The notes beneath the pieces were generated by a model. That model worked only from the letters and a program-made list of their open reading frames with translations, made no database searches and was not told the origin of the DNA. Positions 1 to 6,893 of a stretch of DNA of 23,426 nucleotides are shown piece by piece; positions within the stretch are counted from its first letter, which is position 1, and each line of letters starts with the position of its first letter. Source of the stretch: JAVBMP01 sp031552315 (GTDB lineage: Bacteria > Desulfobacterota > Desulfovibrionia > Desulfovibrionales > Desulfovibrionaceae); NCBI GenBank assembly GCA_031552315.1, contig JAVBMP010000025.1:1-23426 (forward strand). Reading direction: 5' to 3'. The translations under genes were made by a program, and so were the position numbers.

Positions 1-79
1 CCCTGCTGCGGGCGGACGTGGGGGTGTATGTTGTGGTGTTTTGACCCACGGGGGGCCCGTTCCACAATGGCCTCACGGG

Positions 80-132
80 GGGGGGCTGGGGGAAACCACC
101 CTTTATAAAGGGTGAGTTTCCCCCTGCCCCCC
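80..132. repeat. Large imperfect palindrome upstream of the first M23 gene
   Basis: The arms at 80-96 and 116-132 pair almost perfectly: a G/C run, then GGGGGAAAC at 88-96 against GTTTCCCCC at 116-124, with one T:T mismatch at 87/125. Inside lies a second exact palindrome, ACCCTTTATAAAGGGT, at 98-113. Just before it, 63-75 (CACAATGGCCTCA) matches one half of the dispersed palindrome seen exactly at 23257-23269. The rest of 1-227 holds no gene; it is G- and C-run rich and no clear promoter could be picked. The hairpin is not followed directly by a T tract (a T6 run sits about 30 nt later), so calling it a terminator is not supported. Confidence 0.6.
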
Positions 133-227
133 ACACCCCCCATCCCCCTTCCACCCAAACTTTTTTGTATTGGAAGGTAGAGTGGTTGGGAAGAATTGAC
201 CGGGTGGGGTTGATAAGGAGTTTATGT

Positions 228-1328
228 ATGAAGCGTTTTGTCAGGTTGTTTGCGGCGTTGCCGCTTGGCCTTTTGTTGGTCTGCGGGGCTGTTCCGGCCT
301 GGGCCGCGTCTGTTGTTTCTGACAGCCCCGGCCCGGTTTTCATAAGTTACCCTTCCGCCATTGGCGACGGGCAGGCCTTTACCTTCAGCGTCAGCGTGCC
401 TTTGGAAGTGGAAAAGATGCAGGTGTTGTGGCGGGGCAAGCAAATTGCCCTTCCGCTGGAAAAGCATGCAAGCGGGCGCTTCCGCGTGGGTTATTGCCTG
501 CTGGCCGTGCCGCTTGATGAAACCGGGGAGTTTCCGGTAAGTGTGCGCTTCCCCAAAAAAACCGCCCCCCCTTTGCGGGTGGCCGATGTTGTGGCGGAAT
601 TTGAACGGGTGCTGCAAGACGGCAACCATGTTCAGGTTGAAGACTTGCCGCTTTCTCCGGTGCGCATAGTCCCGCGTCCCTACCCGGTGCAAAAGCTTAC
701 AGTGCCGCCAAAATATGTGGCCCCCCCGGCTTCGGAACAAGCCCGCATAGAACGTGACCGCAAGGAAATGAACGCCGCCCTGGGCCATTTTACGCCGGAA
801 CTGTATTGGAAGCCGGCAAACGGGGCCTTTATGCTGGCAAGCCCCGGCACCACGCAAATAACCAGTTATTTCGGTTCCCGCCGGGTGTTCAACAACCAGC
901 CGCGCAGCCCGCACAAGGGGCTTGACCTGGACGGGGTGGAAGGTGACGCAATTTTGGCCTGCGCCCCCGGCAAGGTCGTTCTGGCGGCGGATCACTACTA
1001 TTCCGGCCAGGTGGTGGTGCTTGACCACGGTTTGGGCATAAAAACCATCTACATGCACCTTTCCGCCATCAATGTCCGGCCCGGGCAAATGCTCAAGGCC
1101 GGGGAACAGCTTGGCCTTATGGGCAAAACCGGGCGGGTTACCGGGCCGCACCTGCACCTTGGTTTCAATGTGCTGGGCACGTCCGTGGATGCGGCGGACT
1201 TTTTGCAAGGCCTTGTGCCCCCGCAACCCTCAGAACCGGAAGCCGCGCAACCGGGAATTTCGCAATCGGGAATTTTGCAACCGGGGCAGGCCCAACAGGG
1301 CGTCTCTGGGGCGGGCAATGCGCGTTAA
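228..1328 (+). CDS. Exported M23 (LytM-type) murein endopeptidase, first of a tandem pair
   Basis: This is a 366-residue zinc metallopeptidase predicted to cut peptide cross-links of murein in the periplasm. The ATG at 228 was chosen because AAGGAG lies 7 nt upstream and a signal peptide follows at once (MKRF, a hydrophobic core, then AWA before Ala-Ser). Residues ~25-150 form a beta-rich N-terminal region of unknown family. Residues ~205-325 are the LytM domain with the zinc ligands H229 and D233 (HKGLD) and H308-x-H310 (HLHLG), so it should be active. The tail of about 35 residues is Pro/Gln rich and is encoded by a 15-bp tandem repeat at 1248-1292 (QPGIS, QSGIL, QPGQA). The next gene is a paralogue of the same architecture. 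Which bond it cuts cannot be told from sequence. Confidence 0.9.
   Translation: MKRFVRLFAALPLGLLLVCGAVPAWAASVVSDSPGPVFISYPSAIGDGQAFTFSVSVPLEVEKMQVLWRGKQIALPLEKHASGRFRVGYCLLAVPLDETGEFPVSVRFPKKTAPPLRVADVVAEFERVLQDGNHVQVEDLPLSPVRIVPRPYPVQKLTVPPKYVAPPASEQARIERDRKEMNAALGHFTPELYWKPANGAFMLASPGTTQITSYFGSRRVFNNQPRSPHKGLDLDGVEGDAILACAPGKVVLAADHYYSGQVVVLDHGLGIKTIYMHLSAINVRPGQMLKAGEQLGLMGKTGRVTGPHLHLGFNVLGTSVDAADFLQGLVPPQPSEPEAAQPGISQSGILQPGQAQQGVSGAGNAR
1248..1292 (+). repeat. 15-bp tandem repeat (3 units) in the 3' end of the M23 gene
   Basis: Three 15-bp units start CAACCGGGAATTT, CAATCGGGAATTT and CAACCGGGGCAGG at 1248, 1263 and 1278. The unit length is a multiple of three, so gain or loss of a unit keeps the frame and changes only the length of the disordered tail. 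Confidence 0.7.
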
Positions 1329-1431
1329 AACGCCAAAAGGCGCCGGGGCAGCCCCGGCAAGGCAATGCTCAACCGGGTGGCCTTTATTAGGGCACCTTGC
1401 GGTAACTTTACGCTTCAGCGGCAGGGCAGGG

Positions 1432-2388
1432 GTGGGGCGTTCGTTGCCTGTGCTCTGTTTGTTCTTGTTGTTGCAGGTTTGTCTGGCAGGCCCGGCCTTG
1501 GGAAGGGTTCAAATTACGCACCCGGATGTTGCTGGAGACGGCGAGGCTTTCCCGGTAAACTTTCAGGGCGGCCGGGCGAATAAATCTGTACAGGTAAGCT
1601 GGCGCGGCAAAGAGCTGCGGGTGCCGCTAACCTTTGATTCCAAAACCGGAACAAGCCGGGGCCAGTGCCTGCTTTCCATACCGCTGGACAGCCAGGAGCA
1701 GGCCTTCATTCTGCAAATAAAGCTGGAACAGGCGGAGAACGTTTTTGGGAACGGGCTGGTGCGTGTTGGTGAAGGCATCCCTGTACCGAGTTGCGCCGAC
1801 CCGCCCAAAACGTATACCGCGCAATTGCGGGTGGAACAGCGCGTCTACCCCACCCAGGAACTTACGGTGGAGCCAAAATATGTGGAACCCCCGGCGGAAC
1901 TTGCGGCCCGCATAGAGCGTGAACAGGCGGAGATGCGCGCCGCGCTTGAAAAAGTAATACCCGCCCGTTACTGGAAGGAAGCTGCGCCCGCCCCGCGTTT
2001 TACGCGGCCTGTTCCCGGCAGCGTAAGCAGCCTGTACGGTTTGCGCCGCGTGCTTAACGGCCAGCCGCGCAGCCCGCACAAGGGGCTTGACCTGCGCGGG
2101 AAGGAAGGCACGCCGGTAAAGGCCTGCGCCGCCGGGCAGGTGGTTTTGGCCGCGCACCATTATTACGCGGGCAAAGTGGTGGTGGTGGATCACGGCCTTG
2201 GCGTAAAGACCATTTACATGCACCTTTCCGCCATTACGGTAAAGAAGGGCCAAAAGGTGACCGCCGGGCAAATTGTGGGCAAAGTCGGCAAAACCGGGCG
2301 GTCTACCGGGCCGCATTTGCACCTTGGGCTGCATGTTCTGGGTGAAACGGTAAACCCGGCCACCTTCATTCCGGGGCTTGGTTTGTAG
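1432..2388 (+). CDS. Exported M23 (LytM-type) murein endopeptidase, second of a tandem pair
   Basis: This is a 318-residue paralogue of the preceding gene with the same plan: signal peptide, N-terminal beta-rich domain, LytM domain. The zinc ligands H216, D220 (HKGLD) and H295-x-H297 (HLHLG) are all present. It lacks the Pro/Gln tail. The GTG at 1432 was chosen because a normal signal peptide begins there (MGRSLPV, then a Leu-rich core, then AGPALG), AGGG lies 5 nt upstream, and the codons just before it (TTA, AGG, TCA) look non-coding. An in-frame ATG at 1318 overlaps the previous stop by 11 nt and is the alternative; it would add 38 residues before the signal peptide. The pair is probably co-transcribed and arose by tandem duplication. 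The exact start is uncertain; the function call is firm. Confidence 0.85.
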   Translation: MGRSLPVLCLFLLLQVCLAGPALGRVQITHPDVAGDGEAFPVNFQGGRANKSVQVSWRGKELRVPLTFDSKTGTSRGQCLLSIPLDSQEQAFILQIKLEQAENVFGNGLVRVGEGIPVPSCADPPKTYTAQLRVEQRVYPTQELTVEPKYVEPPAELAARIEREQAEMRAALEKVIPARYWKEAAPAPRFTRPVPGSVSSLYGLRRVLNGQPRSPHKGLDLRGKEGTPVKACAAGQVVLAAHHYYAGKVVVVDHGLGVKTIYMHLSAITVKKGQKVTAGQIVGKVGKTGRSTGPHLHLGLHVLGETVNPATFIPGLGL

Positions 2389-2527
2389 GAATTGGCCGTT
2401 GCAAAATTTTGCCTGTGAAGCATTTGCCCGCGAAAAATGCCCGTGAAAAATCTTGACCGCTTAAGCTGCAATACATGCTTGACCTTGCGGCCTTTGCTGC
2501 GTTACTTGAAAACAGCGCCGTTGAATG

Positions 2528-2615
2528 CTGCCCACGGACTGCCCGCTGACTGCCCACGGACTGCCCACGGACTGCCCGCGGACTGCTCGTTGACCGGCAG
2601 CTGACCGGCAGCTGG
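2528..2615. repeat. 11-bp tandem repeat, 8 units, in the M23-xseB intergenic gap
   Basis: Eight uninterrupted 11-bp units start at 2528. The consensus is CTGCCCACGGA for units 1, 3 and 4, with variants CTGCCCGCTGA and CTGCCCGCGGA, then more diverged CTGCTCGTTGA and two CCGGCAGCTGR. The 332-bp gap 2389-2720 holds no credible gene; an AT-rich stretch (TATATATATTTT, about 2690-2700) before xseB could contain its -10, but no convincing -35 was found. Confidence 0.8.
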
Positions 2616-2720
2616 CTGGCCGCAAAGTATTGTCGGCCTGTTGTAAAACTGCCGCAACGGCGCGGCAACTGGTTCTATCTGTTCCAGATATATATATTTT
2701 GTAATAAGCGGTTGAAATTT

Positions 2721-3002
2721 ATGAGTGGAACGGCGAAAAAAAAAGATCAAAATACAGCCCGGCCCGGCCCGGCCCCAAGTTTTGAAGAGGCCATGAAGCG
2801 TCTGGAAGAAGTGACGCGCAGCCTTGAAGAACCCGGCCTGAACCTGGAAAAAAGCGTGCAGCTTTATAAAGAAGGGCTTGAGCTGGCCCGCGTCTGCCGT
2901 GAGCTTTTGGAAACCGCCCGGCATGAGGTGCTTGTTTACAGTCAGGGCGAAGTTACCCCCCTGAAGCCGGATCAGAACGGCCCCGAAAATCAGGGCCGCT
3001 AA
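2721..3002 (+). CDS. xseB: Exodeoxyribonuclease VII small subunit
   Basis: This 93-residue protein matches XseB, the small helical subunit that binds XseA to form the single-strand exonuclease ExoVII. The typical core is at residues ~22-75: SFEEAMKRLEEV, then LEEPGLNLEKSVQLYKEGLELA and a following helix. The N-terminal 20 residues (Lys then Ala/Pro rich) and the C-terminal tail look disordered. The ATG at 2721 was chosen over a TTG three codons earlier; the Shine-Dalgarno is weak. No xseA lies in the window. Position before ispA and dxs is a common arrangement in proteobacteria and supports the call. The last codons and the stop fall inside a 13-bp tandem repeat. Confidence 0.9.
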   Translation: MSGTAKKKDQNTARPGPAPSFEEAMKRLEEVTRSLEEPGLNLEKSVQLYKEGLELARVCRELLETARHEVLVYSQGEVTPLKPDQNGPENQGR

Positions 3003-3039
3003 TCAGGGCCGCTAATCAGGGACGGTAATCAGGGACGCC
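2988..3039. repeat. 13-bp tandem repeat, 4 units, spanning the xseB stop codon
   Basis: Units are AATCAGGGCCGCT twice (2988, 3001), AATCAGGGACGGT (3014) and AATCAGGGACGCC (3027). The xseB stop TAA (3000-3002) straddles the boundary between the first two units. The rest of 3040-3252 has no gene; it contains looser, degenerate copies of an AATAACAGCC/GTAATCGCC-like theme, so the whole gap looks built from short repeats. Confidence 0.75.
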
Positions 3040-3252
3040 AATTGTGGCTGTAAAAAACGCGGGTTACAAAGCCGCGGGGCCGAATAAGCGGCCACGGCAA
3101 TCGCCACAAATAATAGCCCGTAATAACAGCCCAGGCAGTAATCGCCCGGAATAACAGGCCGGAATAATAATCTGTCCAATCGCCAAAACGGTCACCGCAA
3201 GCCCGGTTATCATAGGCCTGGTTCAGATCTCAGCGGCGGCAAGGAGAACGCA

Positions 3253-4161
3253 ATGCCGAAAATAGAATTGAAAAAACGCGCGGAAGTGGTGGAAAATTTT
3301 CTTTCCACCTGCCTTTCTTCCACTGTTTTTTCCGGCCTGCCGGAAGGGTTGCGCGCGGCCATGAATTACAGCCTGCTGGCCGGGGGCAAACGCATAAGGC
3401 CGGTGCTGTGCATGAGCAGCGCCGCGCTGTTCGGGCTGGACATAAACGCGGTTTTGCCCTTTGCCGCCGGGCTGGAATGCATTCACAGCTATTCTCTTGT
3501 TCATGATGATTTGCCCGCCATGGACAATGACGATTTCAGGCGGGGCAGGCCTTCAAACCACAAAAAATTTAATGAAGCCACGGCCATTCTGGCCGGAGAC
3601 GGCCTTTTGACAGACGCCTTCCTGCTGATGTGCCAGGTAAGTAAAAACGGCGTGCCGGCGGAAAGAACCCTGCTGGCCCTTGCCGAGGTGGCCCGGGCGG
3701 CCGGTTCCGCCGGTATGGTGGGCGGGCAGTTTCTGGATATGGAATACACCGGCAAGGCCGGGGTCAACCTGGAAGATGTGCGCCGCATGCAGGGCATGAA
3801 GACCGGCGCGTTGCTGAAGGCGGCCTGCGTAAGCGGGGCCATGCTGGCCGGGGCAAGTGAAGGCGACCTGCAAAACATGGCAAGCTACGGCGCGGCCTTT
3901 GGCGCGGCCTTTCAGATAGCGGACGATATTCTGGATGAAACAGGCGATTCCGCCACCCTTGGCAAGCCCGCGGGCAGTGACGCGGCGGCCGGTAAAAATA
4001 CCTTCCCGTCCTTGCTGGGCCTTGAAAAAAGCACGGAACAGGCCAAGGCGGAGGCCGACAGGGCCATTCAGGCCCTGGGCTCTTATATTGAACCGCACAT
4101 GGCCGCCGAAGTGGTGTTTTTGCAGCGCCTGGCCCTGTATACTGTTGAACGTATGAGTTAA
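3253..4161 (+). CDS. ispA: Polyprenyl (farnesyl/geranyl) diphosphate synthase
   Basis: This 302-residue trans-prenyltransferase condenses isopentenyl diphosphate with allylic diphosphates to make the C10-C20 precursors of quinones and undecaprenyl carriers. It has GGKRIRP at residues 44-50 (IPP binding), the first Asp-rich motif DDLPAMD at 85-91 with two residues between the pairs as in bacterial FPP synthases, RRGRPS just after, and the second motif DDILD at 224-228. The ATG at 3253 follows AAGGAG by 7 nt. It ends 13 nt before dxs, so the two are surely one operon with xseB. Product chain length (C15 or C20) cannot be fixed by eye. Confidence 0.93.
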   Translation: MPKIELKKRAEVVENFLSTCLSSTVFSGLPEGLRAAMNYSLLAGGKRIRPVLCMSSAALFGLDINAVLPFAAGLECIHSYSLVHDDLPAMDNDDFRRGRPSNHKKFNEATAILAGDGLLTDAFLLMCQVSKNGVPAERTLLALAEVARAAGSAGMVGGQFLDMEYTGKAGVNLEDVRRMQGMKTGALLKAACVSGAMLAGASEGDLQNMASYGAAFGAAFQIADDILDETGDSATLGKPAGSDAAAGKNTFPSLLGLEKSTEQAKAEADRAIQALGSYIEPHMAAEVVFLQRLALYTVERMS

Positions 4162-4174
4162 GGAAAGATTGAAG

Positions 4175-6133
4175 ATGACAAATGCCCCCAGTGACCACAG
4201 CCGCCTGCTAAGCCGGGTGAAGGAACCGTATGATCTGGCGTCCTTCACTATGGAAGAGCTTGAAGCCCTTGGTCAGGAATTGCGTGAAAATATTATAGAA
4301 ACCGTTTCACACAATGGCGGGCACCTTGCCCCTTCTTTGGGCGTTATTGAGCTTACCATGGCGCTTTTGCGCATTTTCAACCCCAAGCGCGACAAAATTG
4401 TCTGGGACGTGGGGCATCAGGCCTATGCCTACAAACTGCTTACCGGCCGGGCGGAAAACTTCCATACCTTGCGCTGTCTTGGCGGCATAAGCGGCTTCCC
4501 CCGCATGAGTGAAAGCCCTTATGACCACTTTGGGGTGGGGCACGCTTCCACATCTATTTCCGCCGCCCTTGGCATGGCCATGGCCAGAGACCTGGCCGGG
4601 CAGGATCATCATGTGGTGGCGGTAATAGGCGACGGTTCGCTAACCTCCGGCATGGCCTATGAGGCCATGAACCAGGCCGGGGCCATGGGGCGCAAGCTCA
4701 TTGTGGTGCTTAACGACAATGAAATGTCCATTTCCCGCAACGTGGGGGCGCTTTCCTTCTTTTTCAGCCGCAACCTTTCCTCGCGCTGGGTGCGCCGCGT
4801 AAAGCGTGAAATTGAAGGCTTTTTGCTTTCCATACCCGGCGTTGGCGATGATATGGTGGAAGTGGCCCGGCGCAGCAAAAGCAGTTTCAAAAGCTTTTTC
4901 ACCCCGGGCATACTCTTTGAGGCCCTGCGCTTCAAATACATAGGCCCGGTTGACGGGCACAACCTGCATGACCTTGATACCGGCCTGAAGCTGGCGGCGG
5001 AACTGGATGAGCCGGTTCTTTTGCATGTGCTTACCCAAAAAGGCCGCGGCTACACCCCGGCGGAACTGCACCCCACCGCCTTCCACGGCGTGGGGTGTTT
5101 TGATGCGGAAAGCGGCTGCATAGCCGGGCCGGAAAAGCCGGAAGCCAGCTATACATCGGTATTTTCTGAAGCCCTGTGTGAAATGGCGGAACAAAACCCC
5201 AAAATTGTCGCCATAACCGCCGCCATGCCGGAAGGCACCGGGCTTGCGGCGTTTTCTCGCCGTTTTCCCAACCGTTTTGTGGATGTGGGCATTTGTGAAC
5301 CGCATGCCGTCACCTTTGCCGCCGGTTTGGCAACGCAGGGTTTTTCACCGGTTCTGGCTATTTATTCCACCTTCATGCAGCGTTCCTATGACCAGATAGT
5401 GCACGACGTTTGCCTGCAAAATCTGCCGGTTACGCTTTGCCTTGACAGGGCCGGCCTGGTTGGGGAAGATGGCGCCACGCACCACGGGGCCTTTGATATT
5501 TCCTATTTGCGGCACATTCCCAACCTGTATATGCTGGCCCCCAGAGACCAGCACATGTTGCGCCGTTCCCTGGCCACTGCCGTGGGGCTTAAGGCCCCCG
5601 TAAGCCTGCGCTACCCGCGCGGGCTTTGCCCGCCGCGCCCCATGCCGGCGGTTGACGGGCAGGGTGAAGCCCTGCCGCTGGCCGACGCCATGGCCCCGCT
5701 GGAACCTGGCCGGGGGGAATTTTTGCGCCGCCCCAAAGGAACAGGTGACAAGGAAAAAAAAGTGGCTATATTGGCAACGGGTTCAATGCTGGTTCCCGCC
5801 ATGGCGGCCGCGCAAAACCTGTTTGACTGTGGCCTGGCGGATATAAGCGTGTTTGACCCGGTATGGCTTAAGCCGTTGGACAGCAAGGCAATTTGTGAAT
5901 TGGCCCGTTCCTTCCAGCACCTTTTGCTGCTTGAAGAAAATGCGGAGGCCGGCGGCTTTGCCTCATCCGTGCTGGAACTTTTGCGGCGGGAAGCGCCGGA
6001 TGCCGCATGCCGCATACATGCGCGCGGCTTGCCGGACTGTTTTGTTGAACATGGCAAAAGCGCGGCACTGCACGCCGAGCTTGGCCTGGACGCCAAAGGC
6101 ATAGAAGAATTGTTACGGTTGATATTGGTATAA
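4175..6133 (+). CDS. dxs: 1-deoxy-D-xylulose-5-phosphate synthase
   Basis: This 652-residue enzyme makes DXP from pyruvate and glyceraldehyde-3-phosphate with thiamine diphosphate, the first step of the MEP isoprenoid pathway. H46 sits in SHNGGHLAPSLG; the ThDP motif is G152-D153-G154-S with N at NDNEMSISRN; the transketolase central domain has the catalytic Glu E375 in VGICEPHAVTFAAGLA, then DRAGLVGEDGATHHGAFD and RYPRG. The residue after the Glu pair is Pro (EPH) where EQH is usual. The ATG at 4175 follows AGGAAAG by 7 nt; a TTG two codons upstream is less likely. A segment of about 40 residues rich in Pro/Gly/Lys (~residues 490-530) is longer than in most homologues. It uses thiamine diphosphate, which links it to the thiC gene in this window. 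Confidence 0.96.
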   Translation: MTNAPSDHSRLLSRVKEPYDLASFTMEELEALGQELRENIIETVSHNGGHLAPSLGVIELTMALLRIFNPKRDKIVWDVGHQAYAYKLLTGRAENFHTLRCLGGISGFPRMSESPYDHFGVGHASTSISAALGMAMARDLAGQDHHVVAVIGDGSLTSGMAYEAMNQAGAMGRKLIVVLNDNEMSISRNVGALSFFFSRNLSSRWVRRVKREIEGFLLSIPGVGDDMVEVARRSKSSFKSFFTPGILFEALRFKYIGPVDGHNLHDLDTGLKLAAELDEPVLLHVLTQKGRGYTPAELHPTAFHGVGCFDAESGCIAGPEKPEASYTSVFSEALCEMAEQNPKIVAITAAMPEGTGLAAFSRRFPNRFVDVGICEPHAVTFAAGLATQGFSPVLAIYSTFMQRSYDQIVHDVCLQNLPVTLCLDRAGLVGEDGATHHGAFDISYLRHIPNLYMLAPRDQHMLRRSLATAVGLKAPVSLRYPRGLCPPRPMPAVDGQGEALPLADAMAPLEPGRGEFLRRPKGTGDKEKKVAILATGSMLVPAMAAAQNLFDCGLADISVFDPVWLKPLDSKAICELARSFQHLLLLEENAEAGGFASSVLELLRREAPDAACRIHARGLPDCFVEHGKSAALHAELGLDAKGIEELLRLILV

Positions 6134-6175
6134 CAGTGATAAATATTAAGACCTGAACTGCATATGAGGTAAAAA

Positions 6176-6559
6176 ATGGATAAACTCAGCGCCATTAAAG
6201 CGGTTTTTCCTGATTTTGACATTGATGAGGCCCTGAAGCGTTTGGCGAACAACGCCGGGCTTTATGAAAAATTGTTGACCAAGTTTGCCGCCAGCTATGG
6301 CGGGGCGGCCGGCGAAATGCAGGGTTTTATAGACGCGGGCAGCATTCAGGACGCGGAACGCAGCGCCCACACCTTCAAGGGCCTGGCCGGGACAATTGGG
6401 GCCACAAAATTTTCTGAAACCTGCCGCACCCTGGAATATGCCTGCAAAAGCGGCGACAAGGCAGAAATTGACGCGGCCTTTACCGCCTTTGCTCTGGGCA
6501 TGAACGAGTTGCTGGCCCAATTGAACGCCGGGCTGGAAAAGCTTAAGAGCATGGCATGA
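6176..6559 (+). CDS. Stand-alone histidine phosphotransfer (Hpt) protein
   Basis: This 127-residue all-helical protein carries the Hpt signature: H65 in ERSAHTFKGLAGTIG, followed by CRTLEYACKSGD. H65 should accept and pass on a phosphoryl group in a multistep phosphorelay. There is no other domain. The ATG at 6176 follows GAGG. It lies 42 nt after dxs and may share its transcript, though its job is unrelated. The large hybrid kinase at 8185-11493 ends in two receivers and has no Hpt of its own, so the two could be partners; this is inference from proximity only. The repeat element at 6561-6712 begins right after the stop. Confidence 0.85.
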   Translation: MDKLSAIKAVFPDFDIDEALKRLANNAGLYEKLLTKFAASYGGAAGEMQGFIDAGSIQDAERSAHTFKGLAGTIGATKFSETCRTLEYACKSGDKAEIDAAFTAFALGMNELLAQLNAGLEKLKSMA

Positions 6560-6560
6560 A

Positions 6561-6712
6561 GCCGTTGCACAATGAGAATTTTTGTTCTGTTACAAGGAGT
6601 GCCCCTATCCCGTATGTCCGTGCGGAGGGAGTATATTCAAGCATATATGACCTTCGCGCGGGATGAAGCACGACGCAGTAAAAGGGCAAAAAGGCCATTG
6701 TGCAATGGCCTC
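6561..6712 (-). repeat. Dispersed palindrome-bounded repeat element, complete copy
   Basis: Read on the - strand this copy starts at the palindrome GGCCATTGTGCAATGGCC (6693-6710), continues through a T/C-rich stretch and a CCCGCGC block, then an AT-rich core GGTCATATATGCTTGAATAT followed by ACTCCC, and ends in a second copy of the palindrome half, CATTGTGCAACGGC, at 6561-6575. The order of blocks and most bases match 17909-18043, and 6673-6712 is an exact 40-base match to the reverse complement of 23387-23426. No reading frame in it is credible. It fills half of the hpt-FUSC gap; 6713-6893 has only a doubled GCATGCTTTGCC and the promoter listed separately. Confidence 0.8.
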
Positions 6713-6824
6713 GCATAAATATTACTCCATCCACCTGCGGTCTTTTCAGCAAGCGCGGTTAATGCCGTTCGCGTGTTGGGTTACGCGCATGCTTTGCCGC
6801 ATGCTTTGCCCGGGCAGGCAAAAT

Positions 6825-6854
6825 TTGTTCCCGTTGTAATATTTCAATTATAAA
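6825..6854 (+). promoter_or_regulatory. Candidate sigma-70 promoter for the FUSC gene
   Basis: A TTGTTC -35 (6825-6830), an 18-nt spacer and a TATAAA -10 (6849-6854) lie in the only AT-rich stretch before the gene. Transcription would start near 6861, giving a leader of about 33 nt. Picked by eye. Confidence 0.4.
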
Positions 6855-6893
6855 ATTTAAAAGCTGCGGATCTGGCCGAAAAGGCTTTTGCTA

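Noticed and set aside
1365..1583. 72-residue frame with a hydrophobic stretch between the M23 genes
   Set aside because: It overlaps the signal peptide of the second M23 gene in another frame; the in-frame signal peptide leads directly into conserved sequence.
2528..2615. Possible CRISPR array
   Set aside because: Units are 11 bp with no spacers and no cas genes nearby; it is a simple tandem repeat.
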